Assembly (NCBI RefSeq): GCF_024397895.1
Contig: NZ_CP073346.1
Location: 3,038,001 to 3,102,000 of the forward strand
Direction of reading: 5' to 3'
Length of the DNA stretch: 64,000 nt
DNA from: Pseudomonas benzenivorans
GTDB lineage: Bacteria > Pseudomonadota > Gammaproteobacteria > Pseudomonadales > Pseudomonadaceae
Part shown: positions 55,915-64,000 of the stretch, piece by piece
Numbering within the stretch: position 1 is the stretch's first letter
How the letters are laid out: the number at the start of each line of letters is the position of its first letter
Position numbers and translations under genes: made by a program
Notes under the pieces: model-generated
Databases searched by the model: none
Told to the model about the DNA's origin: nothing
Seen by the model: only the letters and a program-made list of their open reading frames with translations

Positions 55915-56553
55915 ATGCAGATTGGCGGCGCATCTTCGTCATTCTCGCCGGCAGCGTCCGCGCTGCCGTCCCGCCCGTTTTCGCCCGCTAACGCCCCCGA
56001 CCCGCACAACCAACGCGATGGCCAGCAGTCTGCCCGCGCCGACAGTCGGTCGGCGATTCAGGAGCAGCAGCTGATCGCCGAACTGGTCAGTCGTGACCGG
56101 GAAGTGCGGGCCCATGAGCAGGCGCACGCCGCGGCCGGCGGCCCCTATGCCGGTGCCCCCAGCTACAGCTACGCCCGCGGCCCGGATGGTCGGCGCTATG
56201 CGGTCGCCGGTGAGGTGGCCATCGATCTCGGCCCCGTCCCCAATGACCCGCAAGCCACCCTGCATAAGATGGAGGTGGTCCTCGGCGCCGCCCTGGCGCC
56301 TGCCGAACCCTCCGCCCAGGACCGTCGCGTGGCCGCCGAGGCTCAGGCGCAGATGGTCCAGGCCCGGGTCGAACTGGCCGAGCTGCAGCGAGACGAGCGC
56401 ACGTCGCAGCCCCAGGAGGGGGCGTCTCAGGCGCAGCGGGATTCATCGCCAGAACCGACCCTGCCGGGTGCGCAGTCTTCCGCCAATCTGCATTTCTATC
56501 ACCCACAGGAGCAGCCGCCACTTCCGGGACGGCTTGTCGACTTCCGGGTCTAG
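55915..56553 (+). CDS. SprA-related putative metalloprotease
   Basis: A 212-residue protein of the SprA-related/CJM1_0395 family. The diagnostic core is VRAHEQAHAAAGGPY (HExxH-like HEQAH), then SYSYARGPDGRRYAVAGEV. Flanks are Ser/Pro/Gln-rich and probably unstructured. No signal peptide is visible. The family is annotated as a putative metalloprotease, but activity is not established to my knowledge. It follows the mini flagellar-like gene by 85 bases. Confidence 0.78.
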   Translation: MQIGGASSSFSPAASALPSRPFSPANAPDPHNQRDGQQSARADSRSAIQEQQLIAELVSRDREVRAHEQAHAAAGGPYAGAPSYSYARGPDGRRYAVAGEVAIDLGPVPNDPQATLHKMEVVLGAALAPAEPSAQDRRVAAEAQAQMVQARVELAELQRDERTSQPQEGASQAQRDSSPEPTLPGAQSSANLHFYHPQEQPPLPGRLVDFRV

Positions 56554-56720
56554 CCTGAAGTCCGGCGACGCTTGACAAGGGTGGGGCGTAAACGTATGTT
56601 TCAAACATGCGTTTGATTGCTTGCGGGTCAATAGCCGTTCAAGCAGTCGGGAATGACCCCGCAAACGACCGTCTTTTCGGTCGCCCACACACTCAGAGTC
56701 CACCGCAGAGGTTAACCGCT

Positions 56721-58526
56721 ATGCCTGATTACAAGGCCCCCTTGCGTGATATTCGTTTCGTTCGCGACGAACTGCTCGGCTACGAAGCGCACTATCAGAG
56801 CCTGCCTGGCTGCCAAGACGCTACTCCGGACATGGTCGACGCCATCCTTGAAGAAGGCGCCAAGTTCTGTGAGCAGGTGCTGTCGCCGCTGAACCGTGTG
56901 GGTGATACCGAAGGCTGCACCTGGAGCGAGGCGGGCGTTAAGACGCCGACCGGCTTCAAGGAAGCCTACAAGCAGTACGTCGAAGGTGGCTGGCCGAGCC
57001 TGGCCCATGACGTCAACCATGGTGGCCAGGGCCTGCCTGAGTCGCTCGGCCTGGTACTGAGCGAGATGGTCGGCACCGCCAACTGGTCCTGGGGCATGTA
57101 CCCGGGCCTGTCCCACGGTGCGATGAACACCCTGGACGCCCATGGCACCGACGAGCAGAAGCACACCTACCTGACCAAGCTGGTGTCCGGTGAGTGGACC
57201 GGCACCATGTGCCTGACCGAGCCGCATTGCGGCACCGACCTGGGCATGCTGCGCACCAAGGCCGAGCCCCAGGCCGACGGCAGCTACAAGGTCAGCGGCA
57301 CCAAGATCTTCATCTCCGCGGGTGAGCACGACATGGCCGACAACATCGTCCATATCGTTCTGGCCCGCCTGCCCGATGCGCCGGCTGGTACCAAGGGTAT
57401 TTCCCTGTTCATCGTGCCGAAGTTCATGCCGACAGCCGACGGCGCTGTTGGCGAGCGCAATGCCGTGACCTGCGGCTCGATCGAGCACAAGATGGGCATC
57501 CACGGTAACGCCACCTGCGTGATGAACTTCGACGGCGCCACCGGCTACCTGATCGGCCCGGCCAACAAGGGCCTGAACTGCATGTTCACCTTCATGAACA
57601 CCGCCCGACTGGGTACCGCGCTGCAGGGCGTGGCCCACGCCGAGCTGGCCTTCCAGGGTGGCCTGAAGTACGCCCGCGAGCGTCTGCAGATGCGTTCCCT
57701 GACCGGCCCGAAGGCGCCGGACAAGGCCGCCGACCCGATCATCGTGCACCCGGACGTGCGCCGCATGCTGCTGACCATGAAGGCCTTCGCCGAAGGCAAC
57801 CGCGCCATGGTCTACTTCACCGCCAAGCAGGTCGACATCGTCAAGTACAGCCAGGACGAAGCCGAGAAGAAGCAGGCCGACGCGCTGCTGGCCTTCCTCA
57901 CCCCGATCGCCAAGGCCTTCATGACCGAAGTGGGCTTCGAGGCCGCTTCCCATGGCATGCAGATCTACGGTGGCCACGGCTTCATCAGCGAGTGGGGCAT
58001 GGAGCAGAACCTGCGCGACTGCCGCATCTCCATGATGTACGAAGGCACCACCGGTGTTCAGGCCCTCGACCTGCTGGGTCGCAAGATCCTCATGACCCAG
58101 GGCGAAGCACTGAAGGGCTTCACCAAGATCGTCCACAAGTTCTGTCAGAGCAACGAAGGCAACGAGGCGGTCAAGGAGTTCGTCGAGCCGCTGGCCAAGC
58201 TGAACAAGGAGTGGGGCGATCTGACCATGAAGGTCGGCATGGCCGCCATGAAGGACCGCGAGGAAGTCGGCGCCGCCTCGGTGGACTACCTGATGTACTC
58301 CGGTTACGCCTGCCTGGCCTACTTCTGGGCCGACATGGCGCGCCTGGCTGCCGAGAAGCTGGCTGCCGGCACCGAGGATGCGGCGTTCTACAAGGCCAAG
58401 CTGCAGACCGCGCGCTTCTACTTCGCGCGCATCCTGCCGCGGACTCGCACTCACGTCGAAGCCATGCTGTCCGGTGCCAGCAACCTGATGGACATGAGCG
58501 AAGAGGATTTCGCCCTGGGCTACTGA
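56721..58526 (+). CDS. Acyl-CoA dehydrogenase (long form)
   Basis: A 601-residue FAD-dependent dehydrogenase of the long-form group with a C-terminal extension. [19 protein letters not shown] is the FAD-binding segment, [20 protein letters not shown] the substrate region, and [20 protein letters not shown] the C-terminal catalytic domain. ATG 56721 opens the conserved [13 protein letters not shown]; the in-frame upstream ATG lacks similarity. A paralogue begins at 62751. Fatty acid chain-length preference cannot be read. Confidence 0.92.
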   Translation: MPDYKAPLRDIRFVRDELLGYEAHYQSLPGCQDATPDMVDAILEEGAKFCEQVLSPLNRVGDTEGCTWSEAGVKTPTGFKEAYKQYVEGGWPSLAHDVNHGGQGLPESLGLVLSEMVGTANWSWGMYPGLSHGAMNTLDAHGTDEQKHTYLTKLVSGEWTGTMCLTEPHCGTDLGMLRTKAEPQADGSYKVSGTKIFISAGEHDMADNIVHIVLARLPDAPAGTKGISLFIVPKFMPTADGAVGERNAVTCGSIEHKMGIHGNATCVMNFDGATGYLIGPANKGLNCMFTFMNTARLGTALQGVAHAELAFQGGLKYARERLQMRSLTGPKAPDKAADPIIVHPDVRRMLLTMKAFAEGNRAMVYFTAKQVDIVKYSQDEAEKKQADALLAFLTPIAKAFMTEVGFEAASHGMQIYGGHGFISEWGMEQNLRDCRISMMYEGTTGVQALDLLGRKILMTQGEALKGFTKIVHKFCQSNEGNEAVKEFVEPLAKLNKEWGDLTMKVGMAAMKDREEVGAASVDYLMYSGYACLAYFWADMARLAAEKLAAGTEDAAFYKAKLQTARFYFARILPRTRTHVEAMLSGASNLMDMSEEDFALGY

Positions 58527-58548
58527 GCCTAGTTGCGGGGTCACTCGA

Positions 58549-58577
58549 AACCGCTGCCCCAGGGCAGCGGTTTTTTT
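58549..58577 (+). terminator. Terminator after the first acyl-CoA dehydrogenase gene
   Basis: CCGCTGCC / GGCAGCGG (58551-58558 with 58563-58570), loop CCAG, then seven T residues (58571-58577). Confidence 0.95.
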
Positions 58578-58725
58578 ATGGGCGATGACTGTTCGGCGAC
58601 AGGCGGGGACGCAGATATCGCGCAGTCAGTTTTTCGTTCTGTGGACCAGGTCAGGTATTTGGTTCTTCACTGTCTGGCAAAATCCCAGCACCTCAGCGCT
58701 TTCGGTGTTGCCTTTGGAGCCTGCC

Positions 58726-60015
58726 TTGTCGCGCCTTGCCGCCGTGCGCCTCAGCCACTTTTTGCCCTCGTTGCTGTTGCTCAGTGGCGGGATGCTGGCT
58801 GGCGGTCTGCCAAGCCTGAGCGAGTTCTTCACCTCCCTGTTCAATGTACTGCCGACCCTGTTGCTCCTGCTCGGCGGCACCTTCTGCCTGGTGTACGGCC
58901 GTCAGCGCGAGCTGTTTCTGCTGCTGGTGCTCTATCTCGGCTATTTCCTTCTAGACATCCAGCTCGACCATTACCGCGCCGAGGGCCGGGTGCGGGATGA
59001 TGCGGCGCTGGTCTTTCATCTGTGCAGTGTGCTGCTGCCGCTGCTCTATGGCCTCTACGCCGCGTGGCGCGAGCGCACCCATCTGCTGCAGGACCTGGTG
59101 GCCCGGGCCGCGGTGCTGCTGGCGGTGGGCGGCGTGGCCTTGGCGCTGGCGCAGCGCTATCCGCAGGCCTTGCTGCAGTGGCTGGCGGTGATCCGCTGGC
59201 CGTCCCTGCATGGCGAGTGGATGAGTCTGGTGCAGCTGGCGTACCCGCTGTTCCTGCTCGGATTCATTGTGTTGCTGGTGCAGTACCTGCGGGCGCCGCG
59301 GCCGCTGCATGCGGCGCAGTTGCTGGGCCTGGGCGGGCTGTTGTGGATGCTGCCGAATATCTTCACCCAGGCCCACGCGCTGAACGTGATGAGCAGCCTG
59401 GTGATGCTGATGCTGGTGGCGGCGGTGGCCCACGAGGCCTACCAGATGGCCTTTCGCGATGAGCTGACCGGCTTGCCGGGCCGGCGGGCGCTCAACGAGC
59501 GGCTGCAGCGCCTGGGCCGCTGCTATGTGATCGCCATGGCCGACGTCGATCATTTCAAGAAGTTCAACGACAGCCATGGCCATGATGTCGGCGATCAGGT
59601 GCTGCGCCTGGTCGCCAGCCAGCTGCGCAAGATTGGCGGCGGCGGCAAGGCCTACCGCTATGGCGGCGAGGAGTTCACCCTGGTGTTTCCCGGGCGGACC
59701 CTGGAGGAGTGCCTGCCTCATCTGGAGGCAGTGCGCCAGGCGGTGGAAACCTACCGGCTGCAGCTGCGCGACAAGGAGAGTCGTCCGGGGGATGACCAGC
59801 AGGGGCGGCGCCGCCGCGGCCGCGCTGGCGCCGGCGAGGTATCGGTGACGGTGAGCATGGGCGTGGCCGAGCGCGGCGCCCAGCAGGGCAACCCGGAGGA
59901 GGTGATCAAGGCGGCCGACCAGGCGCTGTACAGTGCCAAGAGCGCCGGGCGCAACTGCATTCGCAGCCACGGCCAGCGGCGCGGTGCGATCAGGTTGAAC
60001 GGGGTGCGGGCTTGA
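58726..60015 (+). CDS. Membrane diguanylate cyclase (GGDEF)
   Basis: A 429-residue protein. Six or seven N-terminal transmembrane helices (about 1-245, e.g. LPTLLLLLGGTFCLVYG and LVMLMLVAAVAHEAY) precede a GGDEF domain with MADVDHFKKFND and YRYGGEEFTLVF. The active-site loop GGEEF is intact, so synthesis of cyclic-di-GMP is likely. The RxxD inhibitory site expected before GGEEF is not seen. A 20-residue Arg-rich insert interrupts the C-terminal part. TTG 58726 with upstream TTGGAG is the best start; frame extension to 58585 lacks a ribosome site. Confidence 0.83.
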   Translation: MSRLAAVRLSHFLPSLLLLSGGMLAGGLPSLSEFFTSLFNVLPTLLLLLGGTFCLVYGRQRELFLLLVLYLGYFLLDIQLDHYRAEGRVRDDAALVFHLCSVLLPLLYGLYAAWRERTHLLQDLVARAAVLLAVGGVALALAQRYPQALLQWLAVIRWPSLHGEWMSLVQLAYPLFLLGFIVLLVQYLRAPRPLHAAQLLGLGGLLWMLPNIFTQAHALNVMSSLVMLMLVAAVAHEAYQMAFRDELTGLPGRRALNERLQRLGRCYVIAMADVDHFKKFNDSHGHDVGDQVLRLVASQLRKIGGGGKAYRYGGEEFTLVFPGRTLEECLPHLEAVRQAVETYRLQLRDKESRPGDDQQGRRRRGRAGAGEVSVTVSMGVAERGAQQGNPEEVIKAADQALYSAKSAGRNCIRSHGQRRGAIRLNGVRA

Positions 60016-60090
60016 ATCGACTAGCCATTGAGGGCGCTACCGGTTGAGTCGGTGAGCGCGCCCGCTCTCAGGCGACAGCGTGCTGGGCCC

Positions 60091-60123
60091 AAAAAAAGAC
60101 CCGCCGATTGGCGGGTCTTTTTT
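60091..60123. terminator. Bidirectional terminator between GGDEF and hydroxylase genes
   Basis: Stem GACCCGCC / GGCGGGTC (60098-60105 with 60110-60117), loop GATT, with seven A residues before and six T residues after. It serves both convergent genes. Confidence 0.95.
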
Positions 60124-60141
60124 GCCTGAGTGAGGCAACGG

Positions 60142-61392
60142 TCAGGCGCTGTGAGGGTATTCGCCTTCTGCTGCGCAGCCCTTGCGGGCGGTGACGCGCA
60201 AGGCAGACTCGACCATGTCGTAGTCGACGTAGCAGCCCTGCAGGTGGCGATGGCCGGTCTGCGGGTCGAAGCTCTTGCGACCGTGCATCACTCGGCGGTT
60301 GTCGAAGGCGACCATCTCGCCGGCGGCCAGGCGCAGGTCGAGGCGATAGCGCGGCGAGCGCAGGATCTTCCAGAAGGCCAGGTAGGCGCGGTACCAGGGC
60401 ATGATCTGCTCCGGCGGCAGGCGCAGGCTGTCGCGCAACCAGTTGTTGAAGCGCACCTCGATGACCTGATCGTTTTCGTCCAGGTGGATGACCGTGGCGC
60501 GGGTGACGATGTCGGTCTCCTCGTCGGCGAAGCGGCAGTCGATCGCCGTCTCGGCCAGCAGGCGGAAGGCCTCCGGGTCCTGGGCGCGCAGCGCCTCGGC
60601 CACGGCCACGCCGTCGGCGAAGATCGACTCGCCGCCCTGGGCGCTGTTGGCCAGGCAATAGAGCATCTGGATGTCCGGCGGATTCTTCCAGTTGGTCAGG
60701 TCGGTGTGCAGTTCCAGGCCGAGCGCGGTGTAGGCCGCGTTGTTGGGCTTGGGCTTGCTGAATACCTCGAAGCGGCCGCCGAAGTTGGTGGCGCGAATCG
60801 GGCCGATGGTGGCAGCCACCTGATCGATTTCGCCGCCCTCGTGCGGGCCGTTCTGCAGGATTGCAAAGCCGTCGCGGCACAGGGCATGCAGCCACTCCAG
60901 GCGCGCACTGCCGCCGGCCATATAGTCGCTGAAGTTGGTACGGTGGGGGGCGAAGTCTTCGGCCCAGGCGACGTTGGCCGGCACGATGCAGGGCTGCCAG
61001 GCCTGCTGGTGCGGGCGCAGCTGGTACAGCCAGCCGGCGTCGAAGCGGCTCAGGTGACCGTCGGCCCAGGTCAGGCTCAGGTGACCGTCCTCGACGCTGA
61101 TGGCCGGAGCGGTTTCCAGAACCGCCGGGTCGAGGTCGAGGATGAACTGGGTGCGCTCGTAGGTCTGCGGATGGCGGCAGGCGTCGCAGGCGCAGTGATC
61201 GAGCAGCCACAGCAGGGGGAATTCCGCGCTTTCGAGCGTATCGAGGACCTGCCAGTCGACCTGAACGGCGGCGTCCTGGTAGCGCGCCGCGACGATCGGC
61301 AGCGAGTTGGCATAGTGGCCATACTCCTTCATGTCGATCGATCCGCTCAGTGGAGCGGTGGCAGCGGCTGGGGTGGTTTGGCTGGCAGTCAT
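60142..61392 (-). CDS. Gamma-butyrobetaine hydroxylase-like 2-oxoglutarate dioxygenase
   Basis: A 416-residue Fe(II)/2-oxoglutarate dioxygenase. The N-terminal GBBH-like domain has a zinc knuckle (LLDHCACDACRH). The TauD-like core contains the iron ligands in LELHTDLTNW (HxD) and NRRVMHGRKSFD (distal His), and RHLQGCYVDYD closes the family pattern. It would hydroxylate gamma-butyrobetaine to carnitine or a similar trimethylammonium acid. The ATG at 61392 follows GGAG. It is divergent from a LysR gene that may control it. Confidence 0.85.
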   Translation of the reverse strand: MTASQTTPAAATAPLSGSIDMKEYGHYANSLPIVAARYQDAAVQVDWQVLDTLESAEFPLLWLLDHCACDACRHPQTYERTQFILDLDPAVLETAPAISVEDGHLSLTWADGHLSRFDAGWLYQLRPHQQAWQPCIVPANVAWAEDFAPHRTNFSDYMAGGSARLEWLHALCRDGFAILQNGPHEGGEIDQVAATIGPIRATNFGGRFEVFSKPKPNNAAYTALGLELHTDLTNWKNPPDIQMLYCLANSAQGGESIFADGVAVAEALRAQDPEAFRLLAETAIDCRFADEETDIVTRATVIHLDENDQVIEVRFNNWLRDSLRLPPEQIMPWYRAYLAFWKILRSPRYRLDLRLAAGEMVAFDNRRVMHGRKSFDPQTGHRHLQGCYVDYDMVESALRVTARKGCAAEGEYPHSA

Positions 61393-61608
61393 CGGGTGGT
61401 CTCCGCAAAGCGCATCACAGGTAAAGGGGACGAGGCCGGCCGTGTAGTAGCGAGTGCGGCTCATGCCAGGTGCGACGCTAGGATGGGGGCTGCGGGGCGG
61501 GCTGACAAACGATCAATTCGTGCTCTAAGGCCAAGCTGTGCTAATGCCTGCCTTTGCCTTGAGGCGCTATGCTATGCCGTACCCTACGCCTTCACGGAGT
61601 CAGCCCGT

Positions 61609-62580
61609 ATGACGGATTCCCCACACCCCGACCTGCCGTCGCTCGCCGTTGCGACTGGGCTGCCTCCTACATTGTCATTGTCTGGGGCGAGCCAGGATTT
61701 GCCGCCCCTGCTCTGGCTGGAGGCGTTCGAGGTGGCCGCGCGCACCCTGAGCTTCACCGCGGCCGGCCGGGAGCTGAACATCACCCAGTCGGCGGTCAGC
61801 CAGCGCATCCGCCTATTGGAGGATCGCCTCGGCCAGCCGCTGTTCGTCCGCCATCCGCGCAGCCTCAGCCTGACGCTGGCCGGCCAGGCCTGGTTGCCGT
61901 CGATCCAGGCCGCCTTCGTCCGCCTGCGCGACAGCACGACGGAGGTGTTCGGGCTGTCGCGGGATGCGCCGGTCACCCTGCGCGCCACGCCCCTGGCCCA
62001 GCAGGCCTGGCTCGCGCCGCGGCTGGTCGCCTTCCACAAGGCTCACCCGGATGTCTCGCTGCACCTGGCCAGCGGTTTCTGGAGCAACGACTTCGGCAGC
62101 GAAGGCGCCGACATGGAGGTCCGATACGGTCGCGGCGACTGGGAGGAGCTGGAGAGCATCCCGCTGGGCAAGGGCGAGGAACAGATGGTGGCACTGGCTG
62201 CGCCGGAACTGGCGTCCCGGTTGCGGCAGCCCCAGGACCTGGCCGGCGAGACTCTGCTGCATTCGGTGGGATTTGCCGTCGGCTGGCGCGCCTGGCTGCA
62301 GGCCGCCGGGGTGGCCGACCTGGAGCGCCGCACCCGGCGGGTGAGCTGCGACACCCAGGTGATGGCGCTGGAGCTGGCGCGCCAGGGCATGGGCATCGCC
62401 CTGGCCCATCGCAACCTGTTCATGCGCTGGCAACGGGAGGTGCGTCTCGGCCTGGTGCCGGTGTTCGAACTCTATGTGCCGACCCCGGAGCGCTTCTGGC
62501 TGGTGCGCCCGCTTAGGCGCCAGCTGCGCGAGCCGGCTCAGAAGCTGTGGGACTGGCTCGCCGGCCACAGCGCCGACTGA
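61609..62580 (+). CDS. LysR-family regulator, GcvA-type
   Basis: A 323-residue LysR protein. A short Pro/Ser-rich lead precedes the HTH domain (LLWLEAFEVAARTLSFTAAG, LNITQSAVSQRIRLLEDRLG). The effector domain follows from about residue 125 and ends in WLVRPLRRQLREPAQKLWDWL. The long N-terminal lead is unusual, but no better start is visible. It is divergent from the hydroxylase gene, suggesting local control of betaine/carnitine catabolism. Confidence 0.88.
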   Translation: MTDSPHPDLPSLAVATGLPPTLSLSGASQDLPPLLWLEAFEVAARTLSFTAAGRELNITQSAVSQRIRLLEDRLGQPLFVRHPRSLSLTLAGQAWLPSIQAAFVRLRDSTTEVFGLSRDAPVTLRATPLAQQAWLAPRLVAFHKAHPDVSLHLASGFWSNDFGSEGADMEVRYGRGDWEELESIPLGKGEEQMVALAAPELASRLRQPQDLAGETLLHSVGFAVGWRAWLQAAGVADLERRTRRVSCDTQVMALELARQGMGIALAHRNLFMRWQREVRLGLVPVFELYVPTPERFWLVRPLRRQLREPAQKLWDWLAGHSAD

Positions 62581-62750
62581 ATCGAGCGAATTTCAAGGCT
62601 GTGATTCGTCGACCGATGTTGTCAGCGCAGAAACACAGCTCGTGACCTATTGATTACGAATGGTCACAAAAAGACCTTATGCGTACTGATTGTATCCTTG
62701 ATAGGCTCTCAATCCTGTTGTAAGTCCGTTGCTTTGTTCGAGGATCTCCC

Positions 62751-64000
62751 ATGGCTGATTACCAAGCTCCCCTGCGCGACATGCGCTTCGTGCTCAACGA
62801 AGTGTTCGAAGTATCCAAGCTGTGGGCCGAACTGCCGGCCCTGGCCGAGGTGGTGGATGAAGAAACCGCCAGTGCGATCCTCGAGGAGGCCGGCAAGGTC
62901 ACGGCTGGGTTGATCGCGCCATTGAACCGCAGCGGCGACGAGGAAGGCTGCAGCTGGGACAACGGCGCCGTGCGCACCCCGGCCGGTTTTCCCGCCGCCT
63001 ATCGCGCCTATGCCGAAGGCGGCTGGGTCGGCGTCGGCGGTGACCCGGTATTCGGCGGCATGGGCATGCCCAAGGTGATCTCGGCCCAGGTCGAGGAGAT
63101 GGTCAACTCGGCCAACCTGTCCTTCGGCCTCTACCCCATGCTGACGGCGGGCGCCTGCCTGTCGATCCACGCCCACGCCAGCGAGGAACTCAAGCAGCAG
63201 TACCTGCCGAAGATGTACGAAGGCACCTGGGCCGGTTCCATGTGCCTGACCGAGCCGCACGCCGGCACCGACTTAGGGATAATCCGCACCAAGGCCGAGC
63301 CCCAGGCCGACGGCAGCTACAAGATCAGTGGCACCAAGATCTTCATCACCGGCGGCGAGCACGACCTCACCGAGAACATCATCCACCTGGTGCTGGCCAA
63401 GCTGCCGGACGCCCCGGCCGGGCCCAAGGGCATCTCGCTGTTCCTGGTGCCGAAGTTCATGGTGGGCGCCGACGGCTCCCTGGGCGAGCCCAACAGCCTG
63501 TCCTGCGGCTCCATCGAGCACAAGATGGGCATCAAGGCCTCGGCCACCTGCGTGATGAACTTCGACGGCGCCACCGGCTGGATCATCGATGCGCCGAACA
63601 AGGGCCTGGCAGCCATGTTCACCATGATGAACTACGAGCGTCTGGGCGTCGGCATCCAGGGCCTGGCCACCGGCGAGCGCTCCTACCAGAGCGCCATCGA
63701 GTACGCCCGCGAGCGCATCCAGAGCCGGGCGCCGACCGGTCCGCAGGAAAAGGACAAGGCCGCCGATCCGATCATCGTCCACCCCGACGTGCGCCGCATG
63801 CTGCTGACCATGAAGGCGCTGAACGAGGGCGGCCGTGCCTTCTCCAGCTATGTGGCCATGCAGCTGGACACCGCCAAGTTCAGCGAAGATGCCGCCACGC
63901 GCAAGCGCGCCGAAGAGCTGGTGGCGCTGCTGACCCCGGTGGCCAAGGCCTTCCTCACCGACGTGGGCCTGGAGACCACCATCCACGGCCAGCAGGTGTT
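62751..64000 (+). CDS. Acyl-CoA dehydrogenase, C-terminally cut by the window end
   Basis: The first 416 residues of a paralogue of the enzyme at 56721. It shares DYxAPLRDxRFV at the start, EGCSWDNGAVRTPAGF, MCLTEPHAGTDLGIIRTKA and [20 protein letters not shown]. The reading frame is open to the last base, so the gene is cut by the window end rather than disrupted. A purine-rich GAGGAT precedes the ATG. Confidence 0.9.
   Translation, partial: MADYQAPLRDMRFVLNEVFEVSKLWAELPALAEVVDEETASAILEEAGKVTAGLIAPLNRSGDEEGCSWDNGAVRTPAGFPAAYRAYAEGGWVGVGGDPVFGGMGMPKVISAQVEEMVNSANLSFGLYPMLTAGACLSIHAHASEELKQQYLPKMYEGTWAGSMCLTEPHAGTDLGIIRTKAEPQADGSYKISGTKIFITGGEHDLTENIIHLVLAKLPDAPAGPKGISLFLVPKFMVGADGSLGEPNSLSCGSIEHKMGIKASATCVMNFDGATGWIIDAPNKGLAAMFTMMNYERLGVGIQGLATGERSYQSAIEYARERIQSRAPTGPQEKDKAADPIIVHPDVRRMLLTMKALNEGGRAFSSYVAMQLDTAKFSEDAATRKRAEELVALLTPVAKAFLTDVGLETTIHGQQV

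Noticed and set aside
63265..63280. TTAGGGATAATC in the second acyl-CoA dehydrogenase, resembling part of a homing-endonuclease site
   Set aside because: It is in-frame coding sequence for LGIIR in a conserved protein segment, and only the first half matches.

Overview
The window is GC-rich chromosomal DNA from a Pseudomonas of the P. aeruginosa/alcaligenes/mendocina kind. From memory, the gene order is close to two P. aeruginosa regions: ltaE-traX-like-glyA-soxBDAG-purU-fdhA, and creBC/creD through glcB, srkA, a ComF-type gene and bioBFHCD to acyl-CoA dehydrogenases. I see no tRNA, rRNA, CRISPR array, insertion sequence or prophage.

Layout. 1-5824: a glutathione S-transferase, an orphan alpha-helical pore-forming-toxin-like protein, an RibD/DHFR-type gene interrupted by an amber codon, a LysR regulator divergent from a DJ-1/PfpI protein, gloA and a small membrane protein. 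6196-11276: EF-G-like fusA2, pdxH, 860 bases without a gene, and a sulfite dehydrogenase pair (sorA/sorB-like). 11613-22843: one-carbon and glycine catabolism. LtaE, a TraX-like protein and GlyA precede the heterotetrameric sarcosine oxidase SoxBDAG, then PurU (10-formyl-THF to formate) and FdhA (formaldehyde to formate). Together these turn sarcosine into glycine, serine and formate while clearing formaldehyde. 22911-35900: an acyltransferase, an HD-GYP protein, a chemoreceptor, CreB/CreC, MgtE, CBS, DinB-like and OsmC proteins, and CreD standing apart from creBC. 36143-44052: a DUF4212/sodium:solute symporter pair and a DnaQ-like exonuclease/DUF294 regulator pair, with a SCO/multicopper-oxidase pair and an AT-rich patch between them. 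44192-50763: glcB, GNAT and ACT-domain proteins, rarD, srkA and a ComF-type gene. 50844-56553: the biotin operon bioBFHCD, a tiny flagellar-rod-like protein and a SprA-related protein. 56721-64000: two paralogous acyl-CoA dehydrogenases, the second cut by the window end, separated by a diguanylate cyclase, a gamma-butyrobetaine-hydroxylase-like enzyme and a GcvA-type LysR regulator.

The most unusual feature is a dispersed intergenic repeat of about 165 bp, found at least seven times plus one half copy. Each full copy carries two DnaA-box-like nonamers (TTATCCACA or a close variant) with fixed spacing: 124 bp between box starts in four copies, 126 in one and 112 in a diverged inverted copy. 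Between them are a conserved CACAG-N3-CTGTG inverted repeat 17 bp after the left box start, and a TTGAAAT element. Three copies sit together in the pdxH/sorB gap, and most of the others lie between convergent genes. This ordered architecture is not explained by the neighbouring genes and is the best candidate here for something undescribed.
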